Below, piece by piece: positions 9,219 to 19,149 of a DNA stretch of 64,000 bases. This DNA comes from Janthinobacterium lividum (GTDB taxonomy: Bacteria; Pseudomonadota; Gammaproteobacteria; Burkholderiales; Burkholderiaceae_D), in assembly GCF_034424625.1 (NCBI RefSeq), contig NZ_CP139976.1, positions 2,976,001 through 3,040,000 on the forward strand. Direction: 5' to 3'. Position 1 is the first letter of the stretch, and each line of letters starts with the position of its first letter. Under the pieces are notes generated by a model, which saw only the letters and a list, made by a program, of their open reading frames with translations, was not told where the DNA came from and made no database searches. Made by a program: the position numbers and the translations under genes.

Positions 9219-11063
9219 TTGGAAGAATTATTGCCGTATTACGAACGTGAACTGGGTTTCCTGCGCCGCTATTCGCGCGAGTTTTCCGAGCGCTACCCGA
9301 AGATCGCGGGACGGCTGCTGATCGGCGGCGAAGTCTGCGAAGACCCGCATATCGAGCGCATGATCCAGTCCTTCGCGCTGCTCAATTCGCGCATCTCGAA
9401 ACGCCTCGATGACGATTACCCTGAATTCACCGAGGCGCTGTTCGAGGTGCTGTATCCGCATTACCTGCGGCCGTTTCCTTCGTGCTCGATCGCGCGTCTC
9501 GACTACAGCGGTGCGGCGGCGCAGCTGACGGCCGCCACCGAGATTGCGCGCGGCACCGAACTGGCCACGCGCCCCGTCAAGGGCGTCGCGTGCACCTTCC
9601 GCACCGCGTATCCGGTCACCGTGGCGCCGCTGGCGCTGACGCATGCGGCGTTTGCCGCCATCATCGACGCGCCCGAGCAGGTGCAACTGCCGCCCAACGC
9701 CACCTCCAGCGTCAGCATCGTCATCGAAGCGACCGCCGATCAGATCAGTCTGGCGCAACTGGGTGTCAAAAAGCTGCGCGTGTTCATCGACGGCGAGCCT
9801 TCGTTTTGCGCGGCGCTGCGCGACGCGCTGTTCATGCGCACGCTCAAGGCCTATGTGGAAGCGGACGATAGCGGACGCTGGAGCGCGCTGGCGCAGATCC
9901 CCGTCAGCGCCGCCGGCTATGCCGAGGACGATGCGCTGATCCCGTTTTCAGCCCGTTCGCATCCGGCCTACCGGCTGCTGACCGAATACTTCTGTTTTCC
10001 CGAAAAATTCAATTTTTTCGACATCGACCTGGCCGCGCTGTGCGCGCCGCTGCCGTCCGGCTGCCGGCGCATCACCTTGCACCTGGCCCTGGCCGGGCTG
10101 CGCACGGATTCAAATACGGCGCGCATGCTGGGCACCATGTCGACGAATAACCTGCTGCTGGGCTGCACGCCGGTGGTCAACCTGTTCCGCCTGCGCGGCG
10201 AGCCGATCCGGCTGACGCATACGGCCGCCAGCTATCCGGTGCTGGCCGATGCGCGCCGCGCCTACGCCTTCGAGGTGCAGGCCATCGAATCGGTCAAGCT
10301 GGTGCGCCAGACGCCGCAAGGGGAGTCGATCACGGAATTTCGCCCGTTCTATTCGCTGCGCCACGGCCAGATGCCGGCCAGGGATGGCCATTACTGGGTA
10401 ATGCGGCGCGATGACACCATCAGCGAGAAAAGCCCCGGTTACGAGACCGAGATTTCCATCGTCGACATCGATTTCGATCCGGCCGCGATTGAAACCGATA
10501 CCCTCAGCCTGGAGCTGAGCTGCACCAACCGCGACCTGCCGGCGCAACTGACCTATGGCCTGCGCGGCGGCGACCTGTTCCTGGAAGGCGGATCGAGCGT
10601 GCGCAGCATCCACTTCCTGCGCAAGCCGACGGAATCGCACCGCTTCGAGCGGGGGCGCGGCGCGCACTGGCGCCTGATCTCGCACCTGTCGCTGAACCAT
10701 CTGTCGCTGTCGGGCAGCGGCCTGGAAGCGTTCCAGGAAATGCTGACCCTGTATGACTTGCCCCGCTCGGCGACCTCGCAACGGCAGATCAGCGGCATTG
10801 CGGCGATCGACCACAAGGCGGCCAACGCCTGGCTGCCCGGCAATCCCTTCGCCTGCCTGGTGCGCGGCCTGGAAGTGCGGCTGACGCTCGACGAGGAAGC
10901 GTTTGTGGGCAGCGGCATCCATGCGTTTGCCCATATCGTCGAGTGCTTTCTCGGCCTGTACGTGCATGCCAACAGTTTTACCCAACTGGTGGTACTGTCG
11001 AAAAAATCGGGAGAGGAGTTGTTGCGATGCAAACCACGCAGCGGCGATTTGAGCCTAGTGTAA
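9219..11063 (+). CDS. tssF: TssF, baseplate protein
   Basis: Baseplate wedge protein that works with TssG, TssE and TssK. 614 residues from a TTG start at 9219 preceded by AAGGA; the N-terminus (LLPYYERELGFLRRYSREF) is the TssF signature, so the non-ATG start is well supported. Other recognisable segments are FPSCSIARLDY near residue 86, which is the edge of the N-terminal domain, and the C-terminal LVRGLEVRLTLDE. Its 3' end overlaps the tssG start by 37 bases, indicating translational coupling. Confidence 0.96.
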   Translation: MEELLPYYERELGFLRRYSREFSERYPKIAGRLLIGGEVCEDPHIERMIQSFALLNSRISKRLDDDYPEFTEALFEVLYPHYLRPFPSCSIARLDYSGAAAQLTAATEIARGTELATRPVKGVACTFRTAYPVTVAPLALTHAAFAAIIDAPEQVQLPPNATSSVSIVIEATADQISLAQLGVKKLRVFIDGEPSFCAALRDALFMRTLKAYVEADDSGRWSALAQIPVSAAGYAEDDALIPFSARSHPAYRLLTEYFCFPEKFNFFDIDLAALCAPLPSGCRRITLHLALAGLRTDSNTARMLGTMSTNNLLLGCTPVVNLFRLRGEPIRLTHTAASYPVLADARRAYAFEVQAIESVKLVRQTPQGESITEFRPFYSLRHGQMPARDGHYWVMRRDDTISEKSPGYETEISIVDIDFDPAAIETDTLSLELSCTNRDLPAQLTYGLRGGDLFLEGGSSVRSIHFLRKPTESHRFERGRGAHWRLISHLSLNHLSLSGSGLEAFQEMLTLYDLPRSATSQRQISGIAAIDHKAANAWLPGNPFACLVRGLEVRLTLDEEAFVGSGIHAFAHIVECFLGLYVHANSFTQLVVLSKKSGEELLRCKPRSGDLSLV

Positions 11064-12121
11064 TCGAGCGCCTGTTCGCCGAGCCTTACCGCTTCCAGTA
11101 CTTCCAGGCGGTGCGCATGCTCGAACTCTGGCTGGTTCGCAACGGCATGGCGCGCGAGGGCGCGGTGGCCAACTACCTGCGCTTTCAAAATTCGGTGTCG
11201 CTCAATTTTGCACCCAGCCAGCTTGAAGCGGTGCAGGCGGAACCGCGCGAGCTGGGCGCCCTGGCGGCCGACATGCGCGCGCTGGGCGAGGCCGTGCGGG
11301 GCGGCGAACTGAAATACGTCCGCATCACGCCTGCCTTCATGGGCTTTCTCGGCGTGGCCGGCGCGCTGCCGGCCCACTATACCGAACGCATCGCCGCGCA
11401 CCAATTGTACGAAAAGGACGAAGGACCGCGCGCCTTTCTCGACACCTTTTCCAGCCGGGCGCTGGCGCTGTTCTACGAAGCGTGGCGCAAGTACCGCCTG
11501 GAACTCAAGTACCAGCTTGATGGCAGGGACAAGTTCCTGCCGCTGCTGCTGTCGCTGGCGGGACTGGGCCATGCGTCGCTGCGCCAGCGCCTGTACGACG
11601 ATGGCGACGGTGTGCTCGACGAGTCGGTGGGGTTTTTTGCGGCCGCCATGCGGCACCGGCCGCCATCGGCGGTGGCGATCGGCCAGGTATTGTCGGCCTA
11701 TTTCGGCCAGACCATCAAGGTGACCCAGTTTGTCGGCTGCTGGTACGACGTGCCGCCCGACCAGCAAAGCAGCCTGGGTGGCATGAACGCCATGCTGGGT
11801 TCGACCGCGCTGGTCGGCGCGCGCGTCTGGCAGCGCGACTTGCGCATGCGGCTGGTGGTCGGACCGTTGGCGCGCATGCATTTCGACGCCTTTCTGCCGG
11901 GCGGTGCGGCGGCGCGCGCGCTGGAAAAAATGCTCACCATGTTTACCGGCCTGTGCCTCGAATACGAAGTGCAGCTGGTGTTGCGCGCCGAGGATGTGCA
12001 TGGCGTCACGCTGGAGCAGCCGCGCAGCGGCGGGCGGCTGGGCTGGGACAGCTTCCTGATCACCTCCGGCGCCGCGCAGGACCGTGGCGACGTGCGCTAT
12101 GAACTGCATACGCTGGCATGA
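11027..12121 (+). CDS. tssG: TssG, baseplate protein
   Basis: Partner of TssF in the baseplate wedge. Start at the ATG at 11027 (MQTTQRRFEPSV), with GAGAGG upstream, giving 364 residues. The N-terminal segment FAEPYRFQYFQAVRMLE and the following RFQNSVSLNF are typical of the family. It lies inside the tail of tssF by 37 bases and is 46 bases from clpV. Confidence 0.95.
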   Translation: MQTTQRRFEPSVIERLFAEPYRFQYFQAVRMLELWLVRNGMAREGAVANYLRFQNSVSLNFAPSQLEAVQAEPRELGALAADMRALGEAVRGGELKYVRITPAFMGFLGVAGALPAHYTERIAAHQLYEKDEGPRAFLDTFSSRALALFYEAWRKYRLELKYQLDGRDKFLPLLLSLAGLGHASLRQRLYDDGDGVLDESVGFFAAAMRHRPPSAVAIGQVLSAYFGQTIKVTQFVGCWYDVPPDQQSSLGGMNAMLGSTALVGARVWQRDLRMRLVVGPLARMHFDAFLPGGAAARALEKMLTMFTGLCLEYEVQLVLRAEDVHGVTLEQPRSGGRLGWDSFLITSGAAQDRGDVRYELHTLA

Positions 12122-12167
12122 ATTATTTTTCCTTTTTTATCCGTTTCCACACAAGGACCTTTGCCCC

Positions 12168-14828
12168 ATGAGCATCAACCTCAAGACGCTGATCAGCAAG
12201 CTCAATGACACCAGCCGCACCGCCGCCACCCGCGCCGCCGGCATCTGCGTCGGCCTCGGACAATACGAGGTCGACCTGGAACACCTGTTCCTGGCCCTGC
12301 TGGAACAGCCGGCCAGCGACTTTGCGCTGATCGCCCGCCACAGCGGCATCAGCGTCAGCATGCTCGAAGCGGACCTGCAGGCCGAGGTGGCGCGCCTGCA
12401 GACCGGCAATGCGCGCACCCCCGTGTTTTCGCCCAGGCTGCCGAAGCTGTTTGAAAATGCCTGGCTGATCGCGTCGCTCGACGTGCAGGCCGGCCGCCAG
12501 GCGAGCATCCGCAGCGCCCATCTGCTGCAGGCGCTGCTGACCGACCCGGAGCTGGCGCAGCTGGCTTACCGCGGCTCGAAACTGTTCAACAAATTCAAGC
12601 TCGACGACCTGAAGCACAACCTCGACAAGATCACGCAAGGCTCGCAGGAAGCGGCAGGCGCCCCGGCTGCCGATGGCGAGGCGGGGGAGGGCGGCGATCC
12701 GGTCGGCGAACTGGAAGGGCGCGCGGCCGCGTCGAAAACCCCGGCGCTGGACCAGTTCACCACCAACCTGACGGCGCGCGCGCGCGACGGCAAGGTCGAT
12801 CCGGTGATCGGGCGCGATGCCGAGATCCGCCAGGCGATCGATATCCTGATGCGCCGGCGCCAGAACAATCCCATCCTGACGGGCGAGGCGGGCGTGGGCA
12901 AGACGGCCGTGGTCGAAGGGCTGGCGCTGCGCATCGCGCAGGACGACGTGCCCGATGTGTTGAAGGGCGTCGAGATCCATACGCTGGACATGGGCCTGCT
13001 GCAGGCTGGCGCCAGCGTCAAGGGCGAGTTCGAGAACCGCCTGAAAAACGTCATCGACGAAGTCAAGAAAAGCCCGCACGCCATCATCCTGTTCATCGAC
13101 GAAGCGCACACCATGATCGGCGCCGGCGGCACGGCCGGCCAGAACGATGCGGCCAACCTGCTCAAGCCGGCCTTGGCGCGCGGCGAGCTGCGCACGATCG
13201 CCGCCACCACCTGGGGCGAGTACAAGAAGTATTTTGAAAAGGACGCCGCGCTGGCGCGCCGCTTCCAGGTCGTCAAGATCGAGGAGCCGAGCGAGGAACT
13301 GGCCTGCGCCATGTTGCGCGGCATGGCGCCGCTGATGGAAAAGCATTTCAATGTGCGCATCTACGACGAAGCCATCACCGAAGCGGTACGGCTGTCGCAC
13401 CGCTACATCATGGGCCGCCAGCTGCCCGACAAGGCCATCAGCGTGCTCGATACCGCCTGCGCCAAGGTGGCGCTGGGCCAGAACGCCACGCCGGCCCTGC
13501 TGGAAAACCTGGTCAAAAAGCTTGACCGCATCGACGCCGAAGTCGCCACGCTCGAGCGCGAGGAAAAGAGCGGCGGGAACCACCCGGTGCGCCTGAAGGA
13601 CTTGCGCGCGCAGCGCAGCACGGCCGCCGGCGAGCATGCGACGCTGGCCGCGCGCTGGGAAAACGAAAAGACCCTGACCGGGAAGGTCAAGGCGGCGCGG
13701 CAGGAGCTGGAAAACGCCGGTGCGAAACCGGACGCCAGCCAGGCTGGCGACCTGCAGGCCTTGCTGAAGGACCTGCGCGCGCTGCAGGGCGAAACGCCGA
13801 TGGTGCCGGTGCAGGTTGACGGCCACGTGGTGGCGGAAATCGTCGCCGGCTGGACCGGCATCCCGCTCGGCAAGATGGTCAAGGATGAAATCCGCACGGT
13901 GCTCAAGCTGAAGGATATGCTGGAAGAGCGCGTACTGGGCCAGTCGCATGCGATCGAGGCGGTGGCGCAGCGCGTGCGCACCTCGCGCGCCAACCTGGAC
14001 GACCCGAACAAGCCGAAGGGCGTGTTCCTGTTCGTCGGCCCGTCCGGCGTGGGCAAGACGGAAACGGCGTTGGCGCTGGCCGACGTGCTGTATGGCGGCG
14101 AACGCAAGCTGATCACCATCAACATGAGCGAATACCAGGAAGCGCACAGCGTATCGGGCCTGAAAGGCTCGCCGCCCGGCTATGTCGGTTATGGCGAAGG
14201 CGGCGTGCTGACCGAGGCCGTGCGGCGCAACCCGTACAGCGTGGTGCTGCTCGACGAAGTGGAAAAAGCTCACCCGGACGTGCTCGAACTGTTCTTCCAG
14301 GTCTTTGACAAGGGCGTGATGGAGGATGCCGAAGGGCGCGAGATCGACTTTAAAAACACCATCATCATCCTGACCTCGAACGTCGGTTCGGGCATCCTGA
14401 TGCAGGCCTGCCTGAATGTGGCGGCGGCTGACCTGCCGACGCCGGAACAGCTGGAGGAAAAGATCCGCCCGCAACTGGTGAAAACCTTCAAGCCGGCCTT
14501 CCTGGGGCGCTTGAAAGTGATTCCGTTCTATCCGATCTCGGACGATGTGCTGGTCAATATCATCGGCCTGAAACTGGGCAAGATCGCCCAGCGCATCGCG
14601 GCCAATCACAAGGCCGAATTCAGCCACGACGAGGCGCTGGTCGAGGCAGTGCTGGCGCGCTGCACCGAAGTCGATTCGGGTGCGCGCAACGTCGACAATA
14701 TCCTCAACGGCACCGTGCTGCCCGAGATCGCCGAGTCGGTGCTGGCCAAAATGGCCGAAGGCGCAGCGATCACGAAAATCAAGGTCAGCGCCAGCAAGCA
14801 GGGGCAGTTCAAGTACACCATCAAGTAA
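12168..14828 (+). CDS. clpV: ClpV (TssH), sheath-recycling AAA+ ATPase
   Basis: Hexameric ATPase that disassembles contracted TssB/TssC sheath. I use the ATG at 12168 (MSINLKTLISKLN), with AAGGA upstream, giving 886 residues. Domains in order: N-domain (about 1-160) that binds TssC; AAA1 with Walker A GEAGVGKT from residue 239 (Lys245) and Walker B LFIDEAHT; a coiled-coil middle domain (about 440-560); AAA2 with Walker A GPSGVGKT from residue 624 (Lys630) and Walker B VVLLDEVEKAH. All catalytic motifs are intact. Last core gene of the rightward operon, followed 66 bases later by vgrG. Confidence 0.97.
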   Translation: MSINLKTLISKLNDTSRTAATRAAGICVGLGQYEVDLEHLFLALLEQPASDFALIARHSGISVSMLEADLQAEVARLQTGNARTPVFSPRLPKLFENAWLIASLDVQAGRQASIRSAHLLQALLTDPELAQLAYRGSKLFNKFKLDDLKHNLDKITQGSQEAAGAPAADGEAGEGGDPVGELEGRAAASKTPALDQFTTNLTARARDGKVDPVIGRDAEIRQAIDILMRRRQNNPILTGEAGVGKTAVVEGLALRIAQDDVPDVLKGVEIHTLDMGLLQAGASVKGEFENRLKNVIDEVKKSPHAIILFIDEAHTMIGAGGTAGQNDAANLLKPALARGELRTIAATTWGEYKKYFEKDAALARRFQVVKIEEPSEELACAMLRGMAPLMEKHFNVRIYDEAITEAVRLSHRYIMGRQLPDKAISVLDTACAKVALGQNATPALLENLVKKLDRIDAEVATLEREEKSGGNHPVRLKDLRAQRSTAAGEHATLAARWENEKTLTGKVKAARQELENAGAKPDASQAGDLQALLKDLRALQGETPMVPVQVDGHVVAEIVAGWTGIPLGKMVKDEIRTVLKLKDMLEERVLGQSHAIEAVAQRVRTSRANLDDPNKPKGVFLFVGPSGVGKTETALALADVLYGGERKLITINMSEYQEAHSVSGLKGSPPGYVGYGEGGVLTEAVRRNPYSVVLLDEVEKAHPDVLELFFQVFDKGVMEDAEGREIDFKNTIIILTSNVGSGILMQACLNVAAADLPTPEQLEEKIRPQLVKTFKPAFLGRLKVIPFYPISDDVLVNIIGLKLGKIAQRIAANHKAEFSHDEALVEAVLARCTEVDSGARNVDNILNGTVLPEIAESVLAKMAEGAAITKIKVSASKQGQFKYTIK

Positions 14829-14894
14829 GCATGCGCACGCGAAGCAACATGGCTGCGCCGGCAGGCGCAGCGTCACTCAAGGGAATGGACATGC

Positions 14895-17432
14895 ATGGCT
14901 AATCCGGAGCAGGGAACAGACAATCTGTTTGCAGGGATCGGACAGCACGCCCGGCTGCTCAAGCTGGACACGCCGCTGGGCGCCGATGTCTTGCTGGCGC
15001 AGCGCGTCCATGCGGTCGACTGCGTGAGCGAGGGATACGACTATGTCGTCGATCTGCTGTCGCTCGACGATGCGGTGGAACTCAAGCAGCTGATCGCCCA
15101 GGAAGTGACCTTGTGGGTACTGCAGCCCGACGCCAGTTACAGCCCCATCCACGGTTACGTGCATACGGCCAGGAAGCTGGGCAGCGATGGGCAGCTGTCG
15201 GCCTACCAGATCGCTTTTGCCAGCTGCCTGCACTTCCTCAAGTTCCGCAAGGATGCGCGCATCTGGCAGAACAAGGGCGCCGACGACATCATCGCCGACG
15301 TGCTGGGCGGCCATCCGCAATGCCAGGGCAAATTCAGGTTCGACCTGAACCAGGCGGTGCGCCAGCGCTCGTATTGCACGCAATACGAGACGGACTGGCA
15401 ATTCGTCATGCGCATGCTGGAAAGCGAAGGCTGGTACGGCTATGTCGAACAGGCGGCCGATGGCAGCGGCCATCAGTGGATCATCACCGATTCGGTGCAA
15501 TCGCTCAAGCCGCTGCAGCCCGGGCAGATTGCCTTTCACCGCGCAGCTGGCACCGAGGAACTGGACAAGATCGTCCAGTGGGGCGGCGCCCGCACGCTGT
15601 CGAACAGCCAGCTGGCGACCCGCACCTACGACTACAAGGCACCGCGCAGCAATCACCAGGACGCCGTGCAGATCTTGCCCGGGCACGGCAGTATTCCGTC
15701 GCAGCTCGAGGTTTACGAATATACGGGCGCTTACAGCAGCGCCGACACCGAGCATGGCGCGCAACAATCGCGCCTCCGGGTGCAGGAGTGGGAATCGCGC
15801 ATCAAGCGGTTTTTTGGCACTTCGGGCGTGCGCCGGCTGCCGGTGGGCTGCTGGTTTACGCTGCTCGACCATCCGGCCCATGCCGAAGAGGCGGCCGAGG
15901 AGCGCCAGTTCGTCGTGCTGGGCGTGGAATGGGCGATCGAAAACAACCTGCCGCTGTCCAGCATGCAACAGGATTTTTCGGGCAGCCTGAAAGGCCGGCT
16001 GCAGCAGTTCAAGGAAGAGGCGGGCTTGAACCGCGCCGACCTGGCCCCGACCGGTACCGGCGATGAGCGCACCGGCCACTGCTTCAACCGCTTCGAAGTG
16101 CAGCGCCGCAGCGTGGAATACCGCAGTGCCTTCGTGCACGCCAAGCCGGCCATGCATCCGCAGACGGCCACCGTGGTCGGCCCGGCCGGCGAGGAAATCC
16201 ATACCGATACCCTGAACCGCGTGAAGGTGCGCTTCCATTGGGACCGCCTCAATCCCGGCGATGAAAAGGCCTCGTGCTGGGTGCGCGTGAGCTATCCGAA
16301 TGCCGGCGAGGGCTATGGCGCCGTGCATGTGCCGCGCGTCGGCCAGGAAGTGATCATCACCTTTCTCGACGGGGACGTGGACCGGCCCATCATCACGGGT
16401 CGCATCTACAACGGTGAACAGGCGCCGCAGTGGCATACCGATGGGCGCATGTCGGGCTACAAATCGAAAGAATACAAGGGCGCGGGCTTCAATCAGCTGG
16501 TGATGGACGACAACACCGAGCAGAACCGGGTGCAGCTGTACAGCAGCAATACCCATGCACAGCTCAACCTGGGCTATCTGGTGGGGCAGCAGGGCAATCA
16601 GCGCGACGGCTTTTTCGGTTCCGGCTTCGCCCTCAATTCGGATGCGTATGGCGCCATCACCACGCAAAAGGGACTGTACATCAGCACCTACGGCCGGCCC
16701 GGCGGGCGCGGCTCCCAGCTCGACGTGCGCGAGGCGTACGATCAGCTGACGCAGGCGCACGAGCTGGCGCAAAACCTGTCGGACGTGGCGGAAAAGTCCA
16801 GTGCCGAGGCGCTGCCGGGGCAGCAGGCGTTCCAGCAATTCATCGACGCGACCCAGGCGCAATACGACGGCGCCGGCCAGCAGGGCGCCAACCGCTTCGC
16901 CGAGCCGGTACTGCTGGCGGCGTCGCCGGCCGGCATCGGCCTCGCCACGCCGAAGAGCACGCACCTGCACAGCGGCGAACAGCTCACGATGTCGACGGGC
17001 GAGGATGCCAATCTGGCTGTCGGTAAAAGCCTGATCGCCAGCGTCAAGGAAAAGATCAGCCTGTTTGCATACAACGCGGGCATCAAGCTGTTCGCCTCGA
17101 AAGGAAAGGTCGAGATCCAGGCGCACGGCGGCGACATCGACATCATCGCCGAAAAGGTATTGCGCCTGCTGTCAGCCACGGACCGCATTGAAATTTTTGC
17201 CAAGAAGGAAATCATCCTCGGTGCCGATGGCTCGGCCATCAGGATCAACGGCGCGGGCATTACCGACATGACGAGTGGCCAGCGCATCAGCCATAACGCC
17301 GATTTTTCGATGCCAGGCCCCAAGACGATGCCGTATGCGCTGCCGGTGCTGCCCAAGGAAGTCTGCCTGGAATGCCTGAAAAAGCGCGCAAAACAGCGTA
17401 CCGCCTTCGTCAACAAAGGATCTCAACGATGA
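14895..17432 (+). CDS. vgrG: VgrG spike protein, cassette 1
   Basis: T6SS spike of 845 residues. Starts at ATG 14895 after AAGGGA. It has the gp27-like base domain, the gp5-like OB-fold region with RVKVRFHWDR and VPRVGQEVIITFLDGDVDRP around residues 440-490, and a DUF2345 needle. The tail ends with PYALPVLPKEVCLECLKK, a Pro-rich motif followed by CxxC that recurs in the cassette 2 VgrG. Its stop overlaps the DUF4123 adaptor start (ATGA). The cassette continues with lipoproteins, a DUF2235 lipase, PAAR and a membrane protein. Confidence 0.96.
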   Translation: MANPEQGTDNLFAGIGQHARLLKLDTPLGADVLLAQRVHAVDCVSEGYDYVVDLLSLDDAVELKQLIAQEVTLWVLQPDASYSPIHGYVHTARKLGSDGQLSAYQIAFASCLHFLKFRKDARIWQNKGADDIIADVLGGHPQCQGKFRFDLNQAVRQRSYCTQYETDWQFVMRMLESEGWYGYVEQAADGSGHQWIITDSVQSLKPLQPGQIAFHRAAGTEELDKIVQWGGARTLSNSQLATRTYDYKAPRSNHQDAVQILPGHGSIPSQLEVYEYTGAYSSADTEHGAQQSRLRVQEWESRIKRFFGTSGVRRLPVGCWFTLLDHPAHAEEAAEERQFVVLGVEWAIENNLPLSSMQQDFSGSLKGRLQQFKEEAGLNRADLAPTGTGDERTGHCFNRFEVQRRSVEYRSAFVHAKPAMHPQTATVVGPAGEEIHTDTLNRVKVRFHWDRLNPGDEKASCWVRVSYPNAGEGYGAVHVPRVGQEVIITFLDGDVDRPIITGRIYNGEQAPQWHTDGRMSGYKSKEYKGAGFNQLVMDDNTEQNRVQLYSSNTHAQLNLGYLVGQQGNQRDGFFGSGFALNSDAYGAITTQKGLYISTYGRPGGRGSQLDVREAYDQLTQAHELAQNLSDVAEKSSAEALPGQQAFQQFIDATQAQYDGAGQQGANRFAEPVLLAASPAGIGLATPKSTHLHSGEQLTMSTGEDANLAVGKSLIASVKEKISLFAYNAGIKLFASKGKVEIQAHGGDIDIIAEKVLRLLSATDRIEIFAKKEIILGADGSAIRINGAGITDMTSGQRISHNADFSMPGPKTMPYALPVLPKEVCLECLKKRAKQRTAFVNKGSQR

Positions 17433-18343
17433 ATTTTTTGCCTCTGGATCAGGCTTCGTTTGCAACAAACCTGGCAAGCGCGCTCGACAATCGTGAACTG
17501 AGCTGTTATGCCATTGTCGACCAGGCGCAGGACGGCACGCTGCTGGCGCACTTTGAAAAAGAGCAGATCAGCATGCACAGCAAGTGCCTGCTGCCGGCGG
17601 CGCTCGGGTCCGATACGGAAGCGTACGCGCCCCATCTGGTGGCGTTGTGGCCACTGGCTGCCGATACCGAAGCGTGGCCGGATATCGTGCAAGGCGCCGC
17701 CAGCCATCCTGCCAGCTTTACGCTGCTTGCAAGTACTGATGATTTCGACACGCTGTGGGAAAGCCTGGCGGCGTTTACTGAAATACTGCTGCCGGACGGC
17801 ACCGACATGATTTTTGCCTTCTGGGACCCGGCCATCCTGGGCACCCTGACGGGACAGAAAAGCGACCTGACTTTGCACGTGGGGGTGCAGGCGCTGACCG
17901 TTTCCCAGCGCGAGCGCCTGCTGCAAGGCATAGTAGCATGGTGGTACTGGGACCGCGATGGCCATCCCCAGCAGGTGCTGCCAGGGGAAAACGATCACGG
18001 CCTGCCTCCCCACCGGGTGACCTTGCCGCTCAAGCTGGCCCAGGTGCAGGTCGACATGCTGGTGGAAGCGGGCATGCCGGACCAGCTCTTGTCGATGCTG
18101 CAGGAAAACCAGCCGCAGCTGCTGATGGATATTCCACCAGCACAGCACTACCGCCTCGTGCAAAAACACCTGTTGGCCGCGCGCAAACTGAAGCTGTCCG
18201 GCATGCGCGACATTCTTAACTACACCTGCGCCGCCCTGATCTACGGCGACAAGCTCCAGACCAACCCGGTCATTGCGTCACTGCTGGCGCAGGTCAAGGC
18301 CGGCGATATCAGCTTTGAAGCTGCCATGGACCAGTTTCCATGA
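17429..18343 (+). CDS. DUF4123-type effector adaptor, cassette 1
   Basis: Predicted Tap/TEC-type chaperone that loads an effector on the adjacent VgrG. Start at 17429 overlaps the VgrG stop by 4 bases and gives 304 residues; the upstream reading from 17372 would run far into vgrG. The N-terminal half has DUF4123 features (YAIVDQAQDG near residue 24, LAAFTEILLPDGTDMIFAFWDP near 115, the latter being the characteristic beta-hairpin region). The C-terminal half is helical and presumably contacts the cargo. Its stop overlaps the next gene, a lipoprotein, by 4 bases. The family call is by pattern and context. Confidence 0.82.
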   Translation: MNFLPLDQASFATNLASALDNRELSCYAIVDQAQDGTLLAHFEKEQISMHSKCLLPAALGSDTEAYAPHLVALWPLAADTEAWPDIVQGAASHPASFTLLASTDDFDTLWESLAAFTEILLPDGTDMIFAFWDPAILGTLTGQKSDLTLHVGVQALTVSQRERLLQGIVAWWYWDRDGHPQQVLPGENDHGLPPHRVTLPLKLAQVQVDMLVEAGMPDQLLSMLQENQPQLLMDIPPAQHYRLVQKHLLAARKLKLSGMRDILNYTCAALIYGDKLQTNPVIASLLAQVKAGDISFEAAMDQFP

Positions 18344-18816
18344 GCATCTGGAAACAGGACGCAACGAAGTCAGGCCGGCGGCTGGCGCTCGGATTGATGG
18401 CGTGCGGTTTGCTACTGCCGCTGGCGGCGTGCGGGCAAGCGGTAAAGAAAGAGATATGGCTGAATGTGGAGATGGTCTCGTATGTCGATCGGCCCATCTT
18501 CGATATTATTTTTAACGGCACTGACTTGGGTGTGATGGACGAATATGGTTCCACTGGAACCATTACCGAGGTACGAATTCCTTTCGGTATCCAGGCGCTC
18601 AAGTGGACGCTCGATGGACCAAAGGACTCGCCGCGCAATGGTGAGGTCGTGACCATCAAAAACCAGTTGGTGATTTCAGCAGAGCAGATACCGCTTGGAA
18701 CGCGTTATTTTGGCTTGCATCTTTATCCGGACGACACCGCCGAGATAACCTTTGCGGACTTCATACCTGAACGAACAGCCCGAGGCGAGAAAATTCTGGC
18801 GGCGAGGAAGAAATAA
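18340..18816 (+). CDS. Lipoprotein, likely immunity protein (copy 1)
   Basis: 158-residue lipoprotein with signal peptide ending in the lipobox LAAC. The mature part has repeated short beta-strand patterns such as FNGTDLGVMDEYG and NGEVVTIKNQLVIS and no enzymatic motif. It is a clear paralogue of the protein at 19150-19635: both share NGT(D/G)LGVM and a near-identical C-terminal third. Tli1 immunity proteins against Tle1 phospholipases are periplasmic lipoproteins, and this gene sits between a DUF4123 adaptor and a DUF2235 lipase, so immunity is the best guess. After its stop the DNA junction GAAGAAATAACATG matches the junction at the second copy, where the lipase starts. Confidence 0.7.
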   Translation: MSIWKQDATKSGRRLALGLMACGLLLPLAACGQAVKKEIWLNVEMVSYVDRPIFDIIFNGTDLGVMDEYGSTGTITEVRIPFGIQALKWTLDGPKDSPRNGEVVTIKNQLVISAEQIPLGTRYFGLHLYPDDTAEITFADFIPERTARGEKILAARKK

Positions 18817-18817
18817 C

Positions 18818-19075
18818 ATGCGTGGCAAGGATGGAAGAAACGCGGCAAATCAAAAATTGGCACTTTCGCCGCCAGGCAGGCGTCACGCCACCATGGTGAC
18901 TGCACTGGGCTGGCAATCTCGCTGGTGGACTGCGGTCATGTCTTGCGAAAAGAAATCGGCTGAAAGTCTAGCTGTTCTCTTACCTAGGCAAGCCGATGCA
19001 CGAAACAGGGCGGTAGGTGTCCGCACCTGCAGCCGTGATATCGCTGCGGTGAAAACCGGCGCAAGGCTGCGTTGA
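18818..19075 (+). pseudogene. Decayed ORF, probable remnant of a DUF2235 effector start
   Basis: An 85-codon frame begins one base after the lipoprotein 1 stop, at the same spacing as the intact lipase after lipoprotein 2. Most of it resembles nothing, but the end (RTCSRDIAAVKTGARLR) matches RACNRDVAGVEPSAK near the N-terminus of the DUF2235 lipase at 19637, and the DNA matches too. I read this as an effector gene that was deleted or scrambled after duplication of an immunity-effector unit, leaving the first immunity gene as an orphan. It could instead be noncoding. The rest of the 18817-19149 gap shows nothing else. Confidence 0.4.
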
Positions 19076-19149
19076 AATGATAGCTAGCAGCACACTTGGT
19101 CACACACACAGCATAAGGGCATAACATCATGACAGGCGACGAACGAGAT

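Noticed and set aside
12123..14876. 917-codon minus-strand open frame opposite clpV
   Set aside because: It mirrors the clpV codon structure, has no domain pattern, and clpV is intact with both Walker motifs on the other strand.
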